Source of the DNA: Umezawaea tangerina | GTDB lineage: Bacteria > Actinomycetota > Actinomycetes > Mycobacteriales > Pseudonocardiaceae | Length of the DNA: 64,000 nt | Direction: 5' to 3' | Assembly (NCBI RefSeq): GCF_003002815.1 | Contig: NZ_PVTF01000008.1 | Location: 62,001 to 126,000, forward strand | Shown: piece after piece, positions 23,284 through 31,554 of the stretch | How the letters are laid out: each line of letters starts with the position of its first letter | How positions within the stretch are numbered: position 1 is the stretch's first letter | Program-made: the position numbers and the translations under genes | Notes under the pieces: generated by a model | Told to the model about the DNA's origin: nothing | Database searches by the model: none | Seen by the model: the letters and a program-made list of their open reading frames with translations, nothing else

Positions 23284-24362
23284 CGATCGGAAACCCGCTG
23301 CGGTACCTCGACACTCCACTGAGGAGGGTCAACGCCGTCGTCGTCGTGGTCGCCCTGGTGTTCGCGGTCGTCTACCCCTCGCTGGTGCCGCCGCCCATGA
23401 TCGGCGTCGGGTTCGTCGCGCTGCTCTACGCGCTGCGCAACTTCACCTGGAACATCGCGGGCGGCTACGTCGGCCAGCTGTCCCTGTCGCACATCGTGGC
23501 GTTCGGCACGGGCGCGTTCTCGGTGGCCGTGCTGACCTGGCGGCACGAGGTCAACGCGTGGGTCGCCCTGGTGGTCGGGGTCCTCATCTCCGCCGTCATC
23601 GGCTTCCTGATCAGCCTGCTGATGAGCAGGTTCGGCGTGAACGCGTTCTTCCTCGCGCTGGGCACGCTCGCGCTCAGCCTGGCGGCCGCGGGCGTGGCGG
23701 CGTCGTGGACGTTCCTGGGCGACACCAACGGGATCTCCTACTCCGGTACCGAGGAGGGCTTCGCCCACCTGCAGTGGTACGTCGACCCGAGCGGCTTCTA
23801 CTACACGACGCTGGGCTTCCTCGTGGTGATCACCGCGGGCACCGCGGCGCTGATGAGGTTCACCCACTTCGGACGGTCGCTGCCGTTCATCCGCGAGGAC
23901 CCGGTGATCGCGGCCAGCATGGGCATCCGCGTCGTCCGCAACCAGGCGCTGGCGATGGCGCTGAGCATGGGGCTCACCTCGATCGCCGGAACCCTGATCG
24001 CGCAGTACGTCCAGATCGTCAGCTACGAGTCCGTGCTGACCGTGGAGATCGGCGTGGCCATGATGGTCGGCTCGATCATCGGCGGCGCCGGGACGCTGGC
24101 CGGTCCGATCGTCGCGGGCATCGGCATCGCCGTGCTGGAGGAGTTCCTCCGCTCGTTCTCGGTGTCCTCGGCCAACGTCAGCAGCTACACCCAGATCGCC
24201 TACGCCGTGGTGGTGATCCTCCTCCTGCGGTTCGGCACCGGCGGCATCATGCCGCTGTGGGAGGCGGGCGTGCGCGCGGTCTTCGGGAGCGGTCGCAAGG
24301 AGAAGGTGCCCGAAGCGCCGGAACAGCCGGTCGGGGAGCTCGTCGACGGGAGGGTGGGCTGA
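23280..24362 (+). CDS. Liv-type ABC importer permease (LivM-like)
   Basis: This 360-residue membrane subunit has about nine to ten hydrophobic segments. It has the LivM signature NFTWNIAGGYVGQLSLSHIVAFGTGAF (FGHAAFFG-type) and the coupling loop GRSLPFIREDPVIAASMGIRVVRNQALAMALS. The C-terminal tail is cytoplasmic and charged (GRKEKVPEAPEQPVG). It pairs with the LivH-like subunit. Its stop overlaps the following ATPase start by one base. Confidence 0.92.
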   Translation: MTIGNPLRYLDTPLRRVNAVVVVVALVFAVVYPSLVPPPMIGVGFVALLYALRNFTWNIAGGYVGQLSLSHIVAFGTGAFSVAVLTWRHEVNAWVALVVGVLISAVIGFLISLLMSRFGVNAFFLALGTLALSLAAAGVAASWTFLGDTNGISYSGTEEGFAHLQWYVDPSGFYYTTLGFLVVITAGTAALMRFTHFGRSLPFIREDPVIAASMGIRVVRNQALAMALSMGLTSIAGTLIAQYVQIVSYESVLTVEIGVAMMVGSIIGGAGTLAGPIVAGIGIAVLEEFLRSFSVSSANVSSYTQIAYAVVVILLLRFGTGGIMPLWEAGVRAVFGSGRKEKVPEAPEQPVGELVDGRVG

Positions 24363-25126
24363 TGCTCAGCGTCTCGAACGTCGCGAAGAGCTTCGGTGGG
24401 CTGCACGTGCTGCACGACGTGAACTTCACCGCCGACTCCGCCTCCATCACCGCGCTCATCGGACCCAACGGCGCCGGGAAGTCCACCCTGGTCAACATCA
24501 TCGGCGGGGTGCTGAAGCCCGACGCGGGCCGGGTCCACCTCGACGGCGAGGACGTGACCGGGGTGCCGTCGGCGACCGCGTTCGCCAAGGGCATCACCCG
24601 CACCTTCCAGATCTCCGGCAACGTCGGCTCGCTCAACGTGTTCGAGTCGGTCGCGGTGGCGGCCTACCGGCAGGCCCGCGGCTACCGGCAGGCCAACGCC
24701 CTGGCCCGCGCCGAGCTGGAGCGGTTCGAGCTGTGGGAGTACCGCGACCAGCAGCTGGGCAGCATCCCGACGGCGTTGACGCGACTGGTCGACTTCGCCC
24801 GCGCGATGGTGTCGCGGCCCAAGGTGCTGCTGCTGGACGAGGTGATGGCCGGGCTCACGCCGCACGAGGTGGACCTGGTCATCAGGCAGGTCGGAACGTG
24901 CCGGGAGCAGGGCGTCGCGATCGTTATGATCGAACACGTCATGCAGGCCGTCGAGGCACTGGCGGACCACGTGGTCGTGCTGAACCAGGGCCAGGTGATC
25001 GCGAGTGGCTCCCTCGGGGATGTGAGCCGCAACGCGGAGGTCGTCGAGGCGTACCTGGGTACACCTCCGTCCGAACGCGACGAGGTCCGCGTCCCCGCCG
25101 ACACTCCGGCAAAGGGGCAGCAGTGA
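24362..25126 (+). CDS. Liv-type ABC importer ATPase (LivG-like) with unusual signature loop
   Basis: This 254-residue ATPase has Walker A GPNGAGKSTLVN, Walker B KVLLLDEVMAGLTPHE (V in place of the usual P, known for this subgroup) and H-loop VMIEHVMQA. The ABC signature normally reads LSGGQ or, in this subgroup, roughly LPLGL. Here it is IPTALTRLVDFARAM, so the central glycine is alanine. In a heterodimer with the LivF-like subunit this site may be slower or non-hydrolytic. It overlaps the TetR gene by GTGA. Confidence 0.9.
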   Translation: MLSVSNVAKSFGGLHVLHDVNFTADSASITALIGPNGAGKSTLVNIIGGVLKPDAGRVHLDGEDVTGVPSATAFAKGITRTFQISGNVGSLNVFESVAVAAYRQARGYRQANALARAELERFELWEYRDQQLGSIPTALTRLVDFARAMVSRPKVLLLDEVMAGLTPHEVDLVIRQVGTCREQGVAIVMIEHVMQAVEALADHVVVLNQGQVIASGSLGDVSRNAEVVEAYLGTPPSERDEVRVPADTPAKGQQ

Positions 25127-25809
25127 GCTCAGCTACAGGCGATCCGTCGACGGGGGGACCGGCACCCGCGGTGGCCGAACCGGACTGGAACGAGGGCATC
25201 CTGGTCCCGCGCAGCGAGCGCGGGTTCCGCACCCAGGAACGACTTCTGGAGGCGGCGAGCGAGATCTTCGTGCGCGACGGCTTCCTGGACGCGAAGATCA
25301 CCGACATCACGGCGCTGGCCAAGATGTCGAGCGGGTCGTTCTACACCTACTTCGACTCCAAGGAAGCCATCTTCACCGCGGTCATCAAGAAGGTGAACGA
25401 GGGGCTGTACGTCGCGGCGTCGGTCCCCACCGGGTCGTCGCGGGACCCCCTGGAGCGCTTCGAGCTGGTGACGCGGGCCTACGTCCGCGCCTACCAGGAG
25501 AACGCCGGTCTGCTCGCCATCCTGGAGCAGGTCGCGACGATCAGCCCGCGGTTCCGCGAGATGCGCCGCAACATCCGGCAGATCTTCCGCAACCGCTCGG
25601 AGAAGGGCATCCGCAGGTTGCAGGGTGAGGGCAGGGTCGACCCGACGCTGTCCCCGCGCTGCGTCGCGGAGGCCATCACGTCGATGGTGAGCAACTTCTG
25701 CTACGTGTGGCTCGTCCTCGGCGAGGACTACGAGGAGGAAGAGGTCATCCAGACCTTGACCACCCTGTGGGCGTCCGGGATCGGCTTAAAACCCGCGGTG
25801 GAGTCCTAG
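25123..25809 (+). CDS. TetR-family regulator of the catabolic operon
   Basis: This 228-residue protein has a 38-residue leader before the helix-turn-helix (RTQERLLEAASEIFVRDGFLDAKITDITALAKMSSGSFYTYFDSKEAIF). A ligand-binding domain rich in R and E follows (YVRAYQENAGLLAILEQVATISPRFREMR). Its type resembles TetR/AcrR regulators of acyl-CoA or steroid catabolism. The GTG at 25123 overlaps the LivG-like stop, and AGGGG lies upstream, so it is co-transcribed and probably autoregulatory. The palindrome at 14181-14206 in the operon promoter is its likely operator (inferred). Confidence 0.88.
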   Translation: MSSATGDPSTGGPAPAVAEPDWNEGILVPRSERGFRTQERLLEAASEIFVRDGFLDAKITDITALAKMSSGSFYTYFDSKEAIFTAVIKKVNEGLYVAASVPTGSSRDPLERFELVTRAYVRAYQENAGLLAILEQVATISPRFREMRRNIRQIFRNRSEKGIRRLQGEGRVDPTLSPRCVAEAITSMVSNFCYVWLVLGEDYEEEEVIQTLTTLWASGIGLKPAVES

Positions 25810-25920
25810 TTCCCCGAAACCCTGCACGGAGACGGATTCCCCCGCGGTTCGACGTCGGCGACGACCGGTGGTCCAGGTCGTGATCGCAACCCCTTACGAA
25901 CGGCGCGGAAAGGATCCTCG

Positions 25921-27738
25921 ATGACCATCCCCGAAGACACCCAGGGCGCGGAGCGGCGGCGGGTCGCCGAGGCCTGGCTGGCAGGCCTCGGCTCCGCGCT
26001 GGAGGCCCGCGACTACGCCGCGGCGGCGTCGCTGTTCACCCCGGACTGCTACTGGCGCGACCTGCTGGCCCTCACCTGGGACATCCGCACGTTCCGGGGG
26101 CCGGGGGAGGTCGAGGCGGCGCTCGGCGCCGCCCACGAGCCCAGCGGGTTCACCGATCCCGTGCTGGAGGACGGCGACCCGGTCGAGGGGGTGATCGGCG
26201 ACCGGACCGGGGTGGTCGAGGCGTTCTTCGGCTTCCGCACGGCGATGGGCCGCGGCCGGGGGTTCGTGCGGCTGGTGCGGGACGAGGCCGGTGCCGTCCG
26301 CGCGTTCACGTTCCTCACCACGCTCCAGGAGCTGGAGGGGTACCCGGAGAAGACCGGGGTCCACCGGCGCCGCGACAGCAGGCGCTCCACCGACGAGGGC
26401 CGGGAGAACTGGCTGGACCGCAGGCTCGCGACGGCCGAGTTCGCTGACCGGGACCCCGAGGTGCTGGTGATCGGCGCCGGGCAGGCCGGGTTCACCCTGG
26501 CCGCGCGGCTCGGGCAGCTGGACGTGCCCACCCTGGTGGTGGACCGGATGGAGCGGATCGGCGACAACTGGCGCGGCCGCTACCACTCGTTGACGCTGCA
26601 CAACGAGATCTGCGTCAACCACATGCCGTACCTGCCGTTCCCGGACACCTGGCCGATCTACATCCCGAAGGACATGCTCGCGGACTGGTTCGAGTCCTAC
26701 GCCAAGGCCCTCGAGCTGAACGTGTGGACCGGCACCGAGTTCCTCGACGGCCGCTTCGACGAGGCCGACCGCCGGTGGACCGTGCGGCTGCGCAGGGCGG
26801 ACGGTTCAATCCGCACGCTGCGGCCCGGCCACCTCGCGATGGCGACCGGCGTCAGCGGCATCCCCAACGTCACCTCGTTCGAGGGGATGGACGACTTCCA
26901 GGGGCAGGTCGTGCACTCCAGCGGGCGCACCGAGGACCTGGACGTCCAAGGCCGCACGGCGTTGGTCGTCGGCGCGGGCAACAGCGCGCACGACATCGCG
27001 CAGGACCTCTACCTGCGCGGCGCGGACGTGACGATGCTCCAGCGCTCCTCGACCACGGTCGTGAGCCTGGAACCCAGTGCCGCCAGGGTGTTCACGCTGT
27101 ACAGCCAGGCCGAGGGCGTGCGACCGCTGGAGGACACCGACCTGCGCAGCGCGTCCGTGCCCAACGCGCTGCTGCACGAGCTGCACGGCCCGTTGAGCAA
27201 GGTGATGGCCGAGGACGACAAGGAGCTGCTGGACGGTCTGCGCGCGGTGGGGTTCGCGCTGGACAACGGCGAGGACGACACCGGGTTCTACCTCAAGCTG
27301 ATCCGGTACTTCGGCGGCTACTACATCAACGTCGGCGCGTCGGACCTGATCATCGAGGGCAAGATCAAGCTCAAGCAGGGCAAGGGGGTCGACCACTTCA
27401 CCGCCGACGGCGTCGTGCTCGCCGACGGCGACGAGGTGAAGGCGGACCTCGTCGTGCTCGCCACCGGGTTCAAGCCCATGCAGGAGGGCGTGCGGGCGAT
27501 GCTGGGCGACGAGGTCGCCGACCGGGTCGGGCCCATCTGGGGGCCGGGCGCGGACTGGGAGCAGCGCGGCATGTGGTCCAGGACCGGTCAGGACAACCTC
27601 TTCGTCCTCGGCGGCAGCTTCGCCATGTGCCGCATCTACTCCAGGTTCGTCGCGTTGCAGATCAAGGCCGCCGTCGAGGGCATCGCCCCGCCGCGGTGGA
27701 ACCCCGACACCACAGCGGAAGCAAGGAGTGCGCGATGA
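25921..27738 (+). CDS. NTF2-like domain fused to flavin-containing monooxygenase
   Basis: This 605-residue two-part protein has an NTF2/SnoaL-like cone domain in residues 1-150 (AWLAGLGSALEARDYAAAASLFTPDCYWRDLLALTWDIRTF). From about 178 a class B flavoprotein monooxygenase begins, with FAD motif VIGAGQAGFTLAARL, NADPH motif VVGAGNSAHDIAQDL and the C-terminal VVLATGFKP element. Such enzymes add oxygen to ketones (Baeyer-Villiger), amines or sulfides. The ATG at 25921 follows GGAAAGG. It overlaps the SDR downstream by ATGA. In this locus it could make the lactone opened by the phosphotriesterase-like enzyme; that is inference. Confidence 0.88.
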   Translation: MTIPEDTQGAERRRVAEAWLAGLGSALEARDYAAAASLFTPDCYWRDLLALTWDIRTFRGPGEVEAALGAAHEPSGFTDPVLEDGDPVEGVIGDRTGVVEAFFGFRTAMGRGRGFVRLVRDEAGAVRAFTFLTTLQELEGYPEKTGVHRRRDSRRSTDEGRENWLDRRLATAEFADRDPEVLVIGAGQAGFTLAARLGQLDVPTLVVDRMERIGDNWRGRYHSLTLHNEICVNHMPYLPFPDTWPIYIPKDMLADWFESYAKALELNVWTGTEFLDGRFDEADRRWTVRLRRADGSIRTLRPGHLAMATGVSGIPNVTSFEGMDDFQGQVVHSSGRTEDLDVQGRTALVVGAGNSAHDIAQDLYLRGADVTMLQRSSTTVVSLEPSAARVFTLYSQAEGVRPLEDTDLRSASVPNALLHELHGPLSKVMAEDDKELLDGLRAVGFALDNGEDDTGFYLKLIRYFGGYYINVGASDLIIEGKIKLKQGKGVDHFTADGVVLADGDEVKADLVVLATGFKPMQEGVRAMLGDEVADRVGPIWGPGADWEQRGMWSRTGQDNLFVLGGSFAMCRIYSRFVALQIKAAVEGIAPPRWNPDTTAEARSAR

Positions 27739-28469
27739 CCAAGGTGTGCGTCGTCAGCGGATCGGCACGCGGCCTCGGCGCCGCCATCGCGGAGCGGATG
27801 AGCGAGGCGGGCTACGCGGTCGTCGGTCTCGACCTCGGCTACCCGGAGGACCGCGACCTCTCGACCCTGCCGGACGAGGCGAAGCCGGGCGTGTACCCGG
27901 TGCACGGCGACATCAGCGACCGGGACGCGGTGCTCAAGCTGGTCGCGGTGGTCAACGAGCGGCTCGGCGGCCCGCACGTCGTGGTCAACAACGCCGCGTG
28001 GATCCACTACGCGCTGCTGCCCGACGTCGAGGAGGAGGTCCTCGACCGGATGATCGCCATCGGCATCAAGGGCATGGTGTGGCTCAGCCAGGGCGCGGCC
28101 AAGGCCATGGGCGACGACGGCGGGTCCATCATCAACATCACCTCGATCACCTCCACCACCGGGTTCCCGCGGGCCACCATGTACGGCGCGCTCAAGGGCG
28201 CCGGTGCCAGCATGACCCGGCAGCTGGCCGTCGAGCTGGCGCCCAACGGGATCCGGGTCAACGCGGTCGCCCCCGGTTTCGTCCCCACTCCGGGTTCGCT
28301 CGACGTGGTCGACGCCGCGGGCGTGGACCGCAGGCAGAGCCGCACCCCGTTGCGCCTCGCGACGCCGCTGGACATCGCCAACGCCGTCGCGTTCCTGGCC
28401 TCGGACCAGGCCGGTGCGATCACCGGCCAGACGCTCGTCGTGGACGGGGGCCTGACCGTGTCGCTCTGA
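27735..28469 (+). CDS. Short-chain dehydrogenase/reductase (SDR)
   Basis: This 244-residue classical SDR has cofactor motif SGSARGLGAAIAERM (TGxxxGxG type), VVNNAAW, catalytic Ser in ITSITSTTG and the Y-x-x-x-K dyad in TMYGALKGAGAS. It ends with the SDR C-terminal GQTLVVDGGLTVSL. It oxidises an alcohol or reduces a ketone with NAD(P). It is translationally coupled to the monooxygenase, so the two probably act in succession, with the SDR supplying the ketone. It converges on the MFS gene with 4 bp between stops. Confidence 0.92.
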   Translation: MTKVCVVSGSARGLGAAIAERMSEAGYAVVGLDLGYPEDRDLSTLPDEAKPGVYPVHGDISDRDAVLKLVAVVNERLGGPHVVVNNAAWIHYALLPDVEEEVLDRMIAIGIKGMVWLSQGAAKAMGDDGGSIINITSITSTTGFPRATMYGALKGAGASMTRQLAVELAPNGIRVNAVAPGFVPTPGSLDVVDAAGVDRRQSRTPLRLATPLDIANAVAFLASDQAGAITGQTLVVDGGLTVSL

Positions 28470-28473
28470 GGCG

Positions 28474-29910
28474 TCACGCGGTCACTGGCGCGCGGCGGGC
28501 GAACAGCAGGACCGCCGTCACGGCCGCGGTGCCCAGGAGCAGGGCCGCGAGGGCGGTCGCGCAGGTGTGGACGGCGTCGGCGTGACCGGCTCCGGCGTGC
28601 AGCCGGGCCGCGAACACGACGCCGACCACCGCCGCGCCCAGCGCCCCGCCGAGCTGGCGCACGGCGTTGTTGGCCGCGCCCGCCATCCCGGCGAGCTCAC
28701 CGGGCACCGACTGGACGGCGACGGCGGTGCTCGTGGCGATGACCAGCCCGCAGCCCGCGCCGGTCACCAGCAGCCGCCACGAGAACCCGCCGAGACCGCT
28801 GGTGTCGGTCGTCCCCAGCAGCGCGACGAGCCCGGCCGCCGCGACCAGCAGTCCTGCCGTGAGCACGACCTTCGGCCCGAACACCGCCTGCAGCCGGGCG
28901 GCGGCGAAGCTGGCCACGGCGTTCCCGCCGAACAGGCACGCCAACCGCACGGCGATGCCCAGCGGAGGCACCTCCTGGTGGGCGAAGAACAGGCTCAGCA
29001 CGAACACCACGCCCACGATCGTGAACAGCACCACCATCGCCGCGAGCCCGGCCGCGCTGAACCCGCGCGAGGCGAACAGCGCGGGCCGCAGCAGCGGCGT
29101 CGCCGACCGCTGTTCCACCACCACGAACACCCCCAGCACCACCACCCCGACCCCGAGCCCGACCAGCGCCTGGACCGACCCCCACCCGGACACCCCACCG
29201 CTGATCACGCCGTACACCAGCGCCACCACCCCCACCGCCCCGCTGACCTGCCCCGCCCAGTCCGCCGACCGCCCCTCCGGCGCCGACGACTCCAACGCAC
29301 GACTCGCCCCGAACACCATCACCACCACGGTGAGCACCGCGATCGGCGGGTACAGCCAGTACCAACCGGCCCGCTCCGCCACCACCCCCGACAGGAACGG
29401 CCCACCACCCAACCCCAGCACGTTCGCCGCCGCCCACGCCGCGATCCCCCGATCGCGCGCCACCACCCCCACCGCCGTCGACGCGACCAACGCCAACGTC
29501 GCCGACATCACCAACCCCGCCCCCAGCCCTGCAGCGGCCTGCGCCGCCCACAACACCGAAATCCCCACCCCACCGGCCACCCCACCCGCCAAGAACCCCA
29601 ACACCGTCCCCACCACCGTCAACCCCAACCCACCCAACGCGACCCGCCTGCGCCCATGCAGATCCCCAAGCACCCCACCCGACAGCACAGCCCCCACCAA
29701 CGCCACCGTGAACGCCGCCGACACCCACTGCAAACCCGCCGTACTGGCCCCGGTGCCGGCTCGAACCGCACCCAACACCCCGTTCACCGCCGAAAAGGGC
29801 AGGTACGACACCAACATCGCCGCACACGCGAACACCGGCGTCGTCCACTGAGGACGGTCCAACCGCGCCGCGCGACGATGACGACGCGGCGAAACCTCAA
29901 GTGTGGTCAT
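28474..29910 (-). CDS. MFS drug-efflux transporter (DHA2-like)
   Basis: This 478-residue membrane protein has about 14 hydrophobic segments and the motif A-like loop GDLHGRRRVALGG between helices 2 and 3. Helix 5 is rich in glycine (GLGAGLVMSATLALVAS), as in drug/proton antiporters. The coding strand is rich in GGG/GTG runs. The ATG at 29910 was preferred over an upstream in-frame ATG because the operator-like DNA at 29922-29955 would otherwise be coding. It is divergent from the repeat-bearing region. Confidence 0.88.
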   Translation of the reverse strand: MTTLEVSPRRHRRAARLDRPQWTTPVFACAAMLVSYLPFSAVNGVLGAVRAGTGASTAGLQWVSAAFTVALVGAVLSGGVLGDLHGRRRVALGGLGLTVVGTVLGFLAGGVAGGVGISVLWAAQAAAGLGAGLVMSATLALVASTAVGVVARDRGIAAWAAANVLGLGGGPFLSGVVAERAGWYWLYPPIAVLTVVVMVFGASRALESSAPEGRSADWAGQVSGAVGVVALVYGVISGGVSGWGSVQALVGLGVGVVVLGVFVVVEQRSATPLLRPALFASRGFSAAGLAAMVVLFTIVGVVFVLSLFFAHQEVPPLGIAVRLACLFGGNAVASFAAARLQAVFGPKVVLTAGLLVAAAGLVALLGTTDTSGLGGFSWRLLVTGAGCGLVIATSTAVAVQSVPGELAGMAGAANNAVRQLGGALGAAVVGVVFAARLHAGAGHADAVHTCATALAALLLGTAAVTAVLLFARRAPVTA

Positions 29911-29921
29911 GGCGAAGACGG

Positions 29922-29955
29922 TATCTAATGATACTGATATAAGCAAGCTTAGATA
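29922..29955. promoter_or_regulatory. AT-rich dyad upstream of the MFS gene
   Basis: TATCTAA at 29922-29928 and its complement TTAGATA at 29949-29955 flank an AT-rich spacer. The left arm is also part of a smaller palindrome, GTATC-taat-GATAC (29921-29934). The site is 12 bp upstream of the transporter start codon. It looks like an operator for a TetR- or MarR-type repressor. No such gene is adjacent. Confidence 0.5.
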
Positions 29956-30000
29956 GAGTCTCGGTCATGACCAACGACTCTGGAACCAACACACAAGCTG

Positions 30001-30240
30001 CCCAGCAACGCTGGAAGCGACAAGCCAAGTCGCCCTACCCAACGACGCTGGAAGCGAGCATGCTCGTCCGCTCGTGCGGTCGGCTTGACTTGGGGTTTTT
30101 GGGCTTAAACTTGCGGCGGCGGGCAGGCTCTACCACCTGCCCTTTTTCGCCCGACGAAGCCCAAAAAAAGGGCCCCAAGTCAAGCCGACCGCACCGCCCA
30201 CGGCTGTAGCGATACCCCCGGAGACCACCGCAGCGACACC
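30001..30240. repeat. Branched-hairpin repeat family A, copy 1
   Basis: The core hairpin spans 30074-30194. Outer arms GTGCGGTCGGCTTGACTT and its complement pair over 18 bp and continue through GGGG/CCCC, TTTTT/AAAAA and GGGC/GCCC. Inside is a second stem, GGGCAGG (30121-30127) with CCTGCCC (30136-30142), followed by TTTTT, which is a classic intrinsic terminator on the + strand. Two CTGGAAGCGA-type direct repeats precede it (30001-30020, 30038-30057), and AGCGACACCCC-type short repeats follow. It lies between the divergent MFS and histidine-kinase genes. The whole gap 29911-30312 holds only this element and the MFS dyad. Open frames through it are artefacts. Confidence 0.88.
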
Positions 30241-30312
30241 CCCCGACTACACCCCCAGGCCTACACCCCCAAGCCCACGACGCCACCCCACCCCCTCCGT
30301 ACCCTGACCCCC

Positions 30313-31554
30313 ATGCCGCCCGACCCCCTCCCCCCTCCCACCCGGCGGTTCACCCCACCCCAACTCCTCGCCTTCGACCTCCTCGTAGTCGCAGCCCTCG
30401 CCGTAGTCGGCCAAGCCCCCTACCTCGCCCACACCCGCTACGACATGCCATACGCCCACGAGGTCGAGATCACCATCTGGGTCCTCGTCTCGGTCTGCGT
30501 CCTCTGCCGCCGCCGCTTCCCACGCCAGGCCCTCGTCCTCGTCGTCGTGCTGGGCATGGTGGCCCTGTGGATGCGTTCGCACGCGCCGATCAGCCAGTAC
30601 GTCGCTCTGGTCGTGTACTCCGTGGTGACGGTGTCCACGCGCCGGGCGGGCATGATCGCCGCGGGGGTCACCGGTGTGCTCGTGGTGGGCGCGACCTACC
30701 TGGGCACCATGGAGCCGGTGCCGATCCTGAGCCTGGGGGAGGGCGCGACCATCGTCATCGGCTGGTTGGCGGGGGAGTACGTCCGGGTGTCGCGCGAGCG
30801 CGCGGTCGAGTACGCCGGGATCGTGGCGGAGCGGGCCGCGGCCGCCGACGCCGACCGGCGCGACCAGGTCGTGCGGGCGGTGGCCGAGGAGCGGGTCAAG
30901 CTGGCCAGGGAGCTGCACGACGTGGTGGCGCACGCGATGAGCGTGATCGCGGTGCGCGCGGGCGTGGCCAGGGTGGTGATCGACTCCCAGCCCGACCAGG
31001 CGCGGGAGGCGCTCGGCATCATCGAGACCACCACCCGCCGCACGTTGCAGGAGATGCGCCTGCTGGTCGGTGTCCTGCGCGGCTCCGACACCGCGCCCGC
31101 CGAGCTGGGGCCGGCTCCGGGGCTCGCCGACCTGCCCCGGCTGATCTCGGAGGTCGAGGTGACCGGGGTGGCCGTGGACCTCGACGTGCGGGGGCGGGTG
31201 CGGGCGCTGAACCCGGCCGTCGACCTGTCGGCGTACCGGATCGTGCAGGAGGCGCTGACCAACGTCGTGCGGCACGCCGGGCCGACGCGGGCGAACGTCG
31301 TCCTGTCCTACGGGGCGAACCAGGTGGGCATCGACGTCCACGACACCGGTCGCCGCACCCGGCCGGACCCCGCGCTGGTCCGCGAGGGCACCGGCCACGG
31401 CCTGATCGGCATCCGCGAGCGGGCCGCGCTGTTCGGCGGCCACGCGACCGCGGGTCCGGACGGCGACGGCTACCGCGTCCGCGTCGTGCTGCGCACCAAC
31501 GACCTCGACCACGCCGTCGAGGACGACGCCCACCAGGAGGAGCCCGCCCGATGA
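30313..31554 (+). CDS. Two-component sensor histidine kinase (NarL/DesK class)
   Basis: This 413-residue membrane kinase has four or five hydrophobic segments in residues 20-160, a short cytoplasmic linker, then a HisKA_3 dimerisation helix with the phospho-accepting histidine in ARELHDVVAHAMS. The HATPase domain has the N-box region YRIVQEALTNVVRHAG and G-box GTGHGLIGIRERAALFGG. It lacks a periplasmic sensor domain. The stop overlaps the response regulator start (ATGA), so they form a pair. The signal is unknown; such pairs often control neighbouring exporters. Confidence 0.92.
   Translation: MPPDPLPPPTRRFTPPQLLAFDLLVVAALAVVGQAPYLAHTRYDMPYAHEVEITIWVLVSVCVLCRRRFPRQALVLVVVLGMVALWMRSHAPISQYVALVVYSVVTVSTRRAGMIAAGVTGVLVVGATYLGTMEPVPILSLGEGATIVIGWLAGEYVRVSRERAVEYAGIVAERAAAADADRRDQVVRAVAEERVKLARELHDVVAHAMSVIAVRAGVARVVIDSQPDQAREALGIIETTTRRTLQEMRLLVGVLRGSDTAPAELGPAPGLADLPRLISEVEVTGVAVDLDVRGRVRALNPAVDLSAYRIVQEALTNVVRHAGPTRANVVLSYGANQVGIDVHDTGRRTRPDPALVREGTGHGLIGIRERAALFGGHATAGPDGDGYRVRVVLRTNDLDHAVEDDAHQEEPAR

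Noticed and set aside
29967-30209. An 80-residue frame starting MTNDSG through the hairpin element
   Set aside because: The protein continues through both arms of the hairpin. Similar frames appear in all three copies because of the repeat and not because of a gene.
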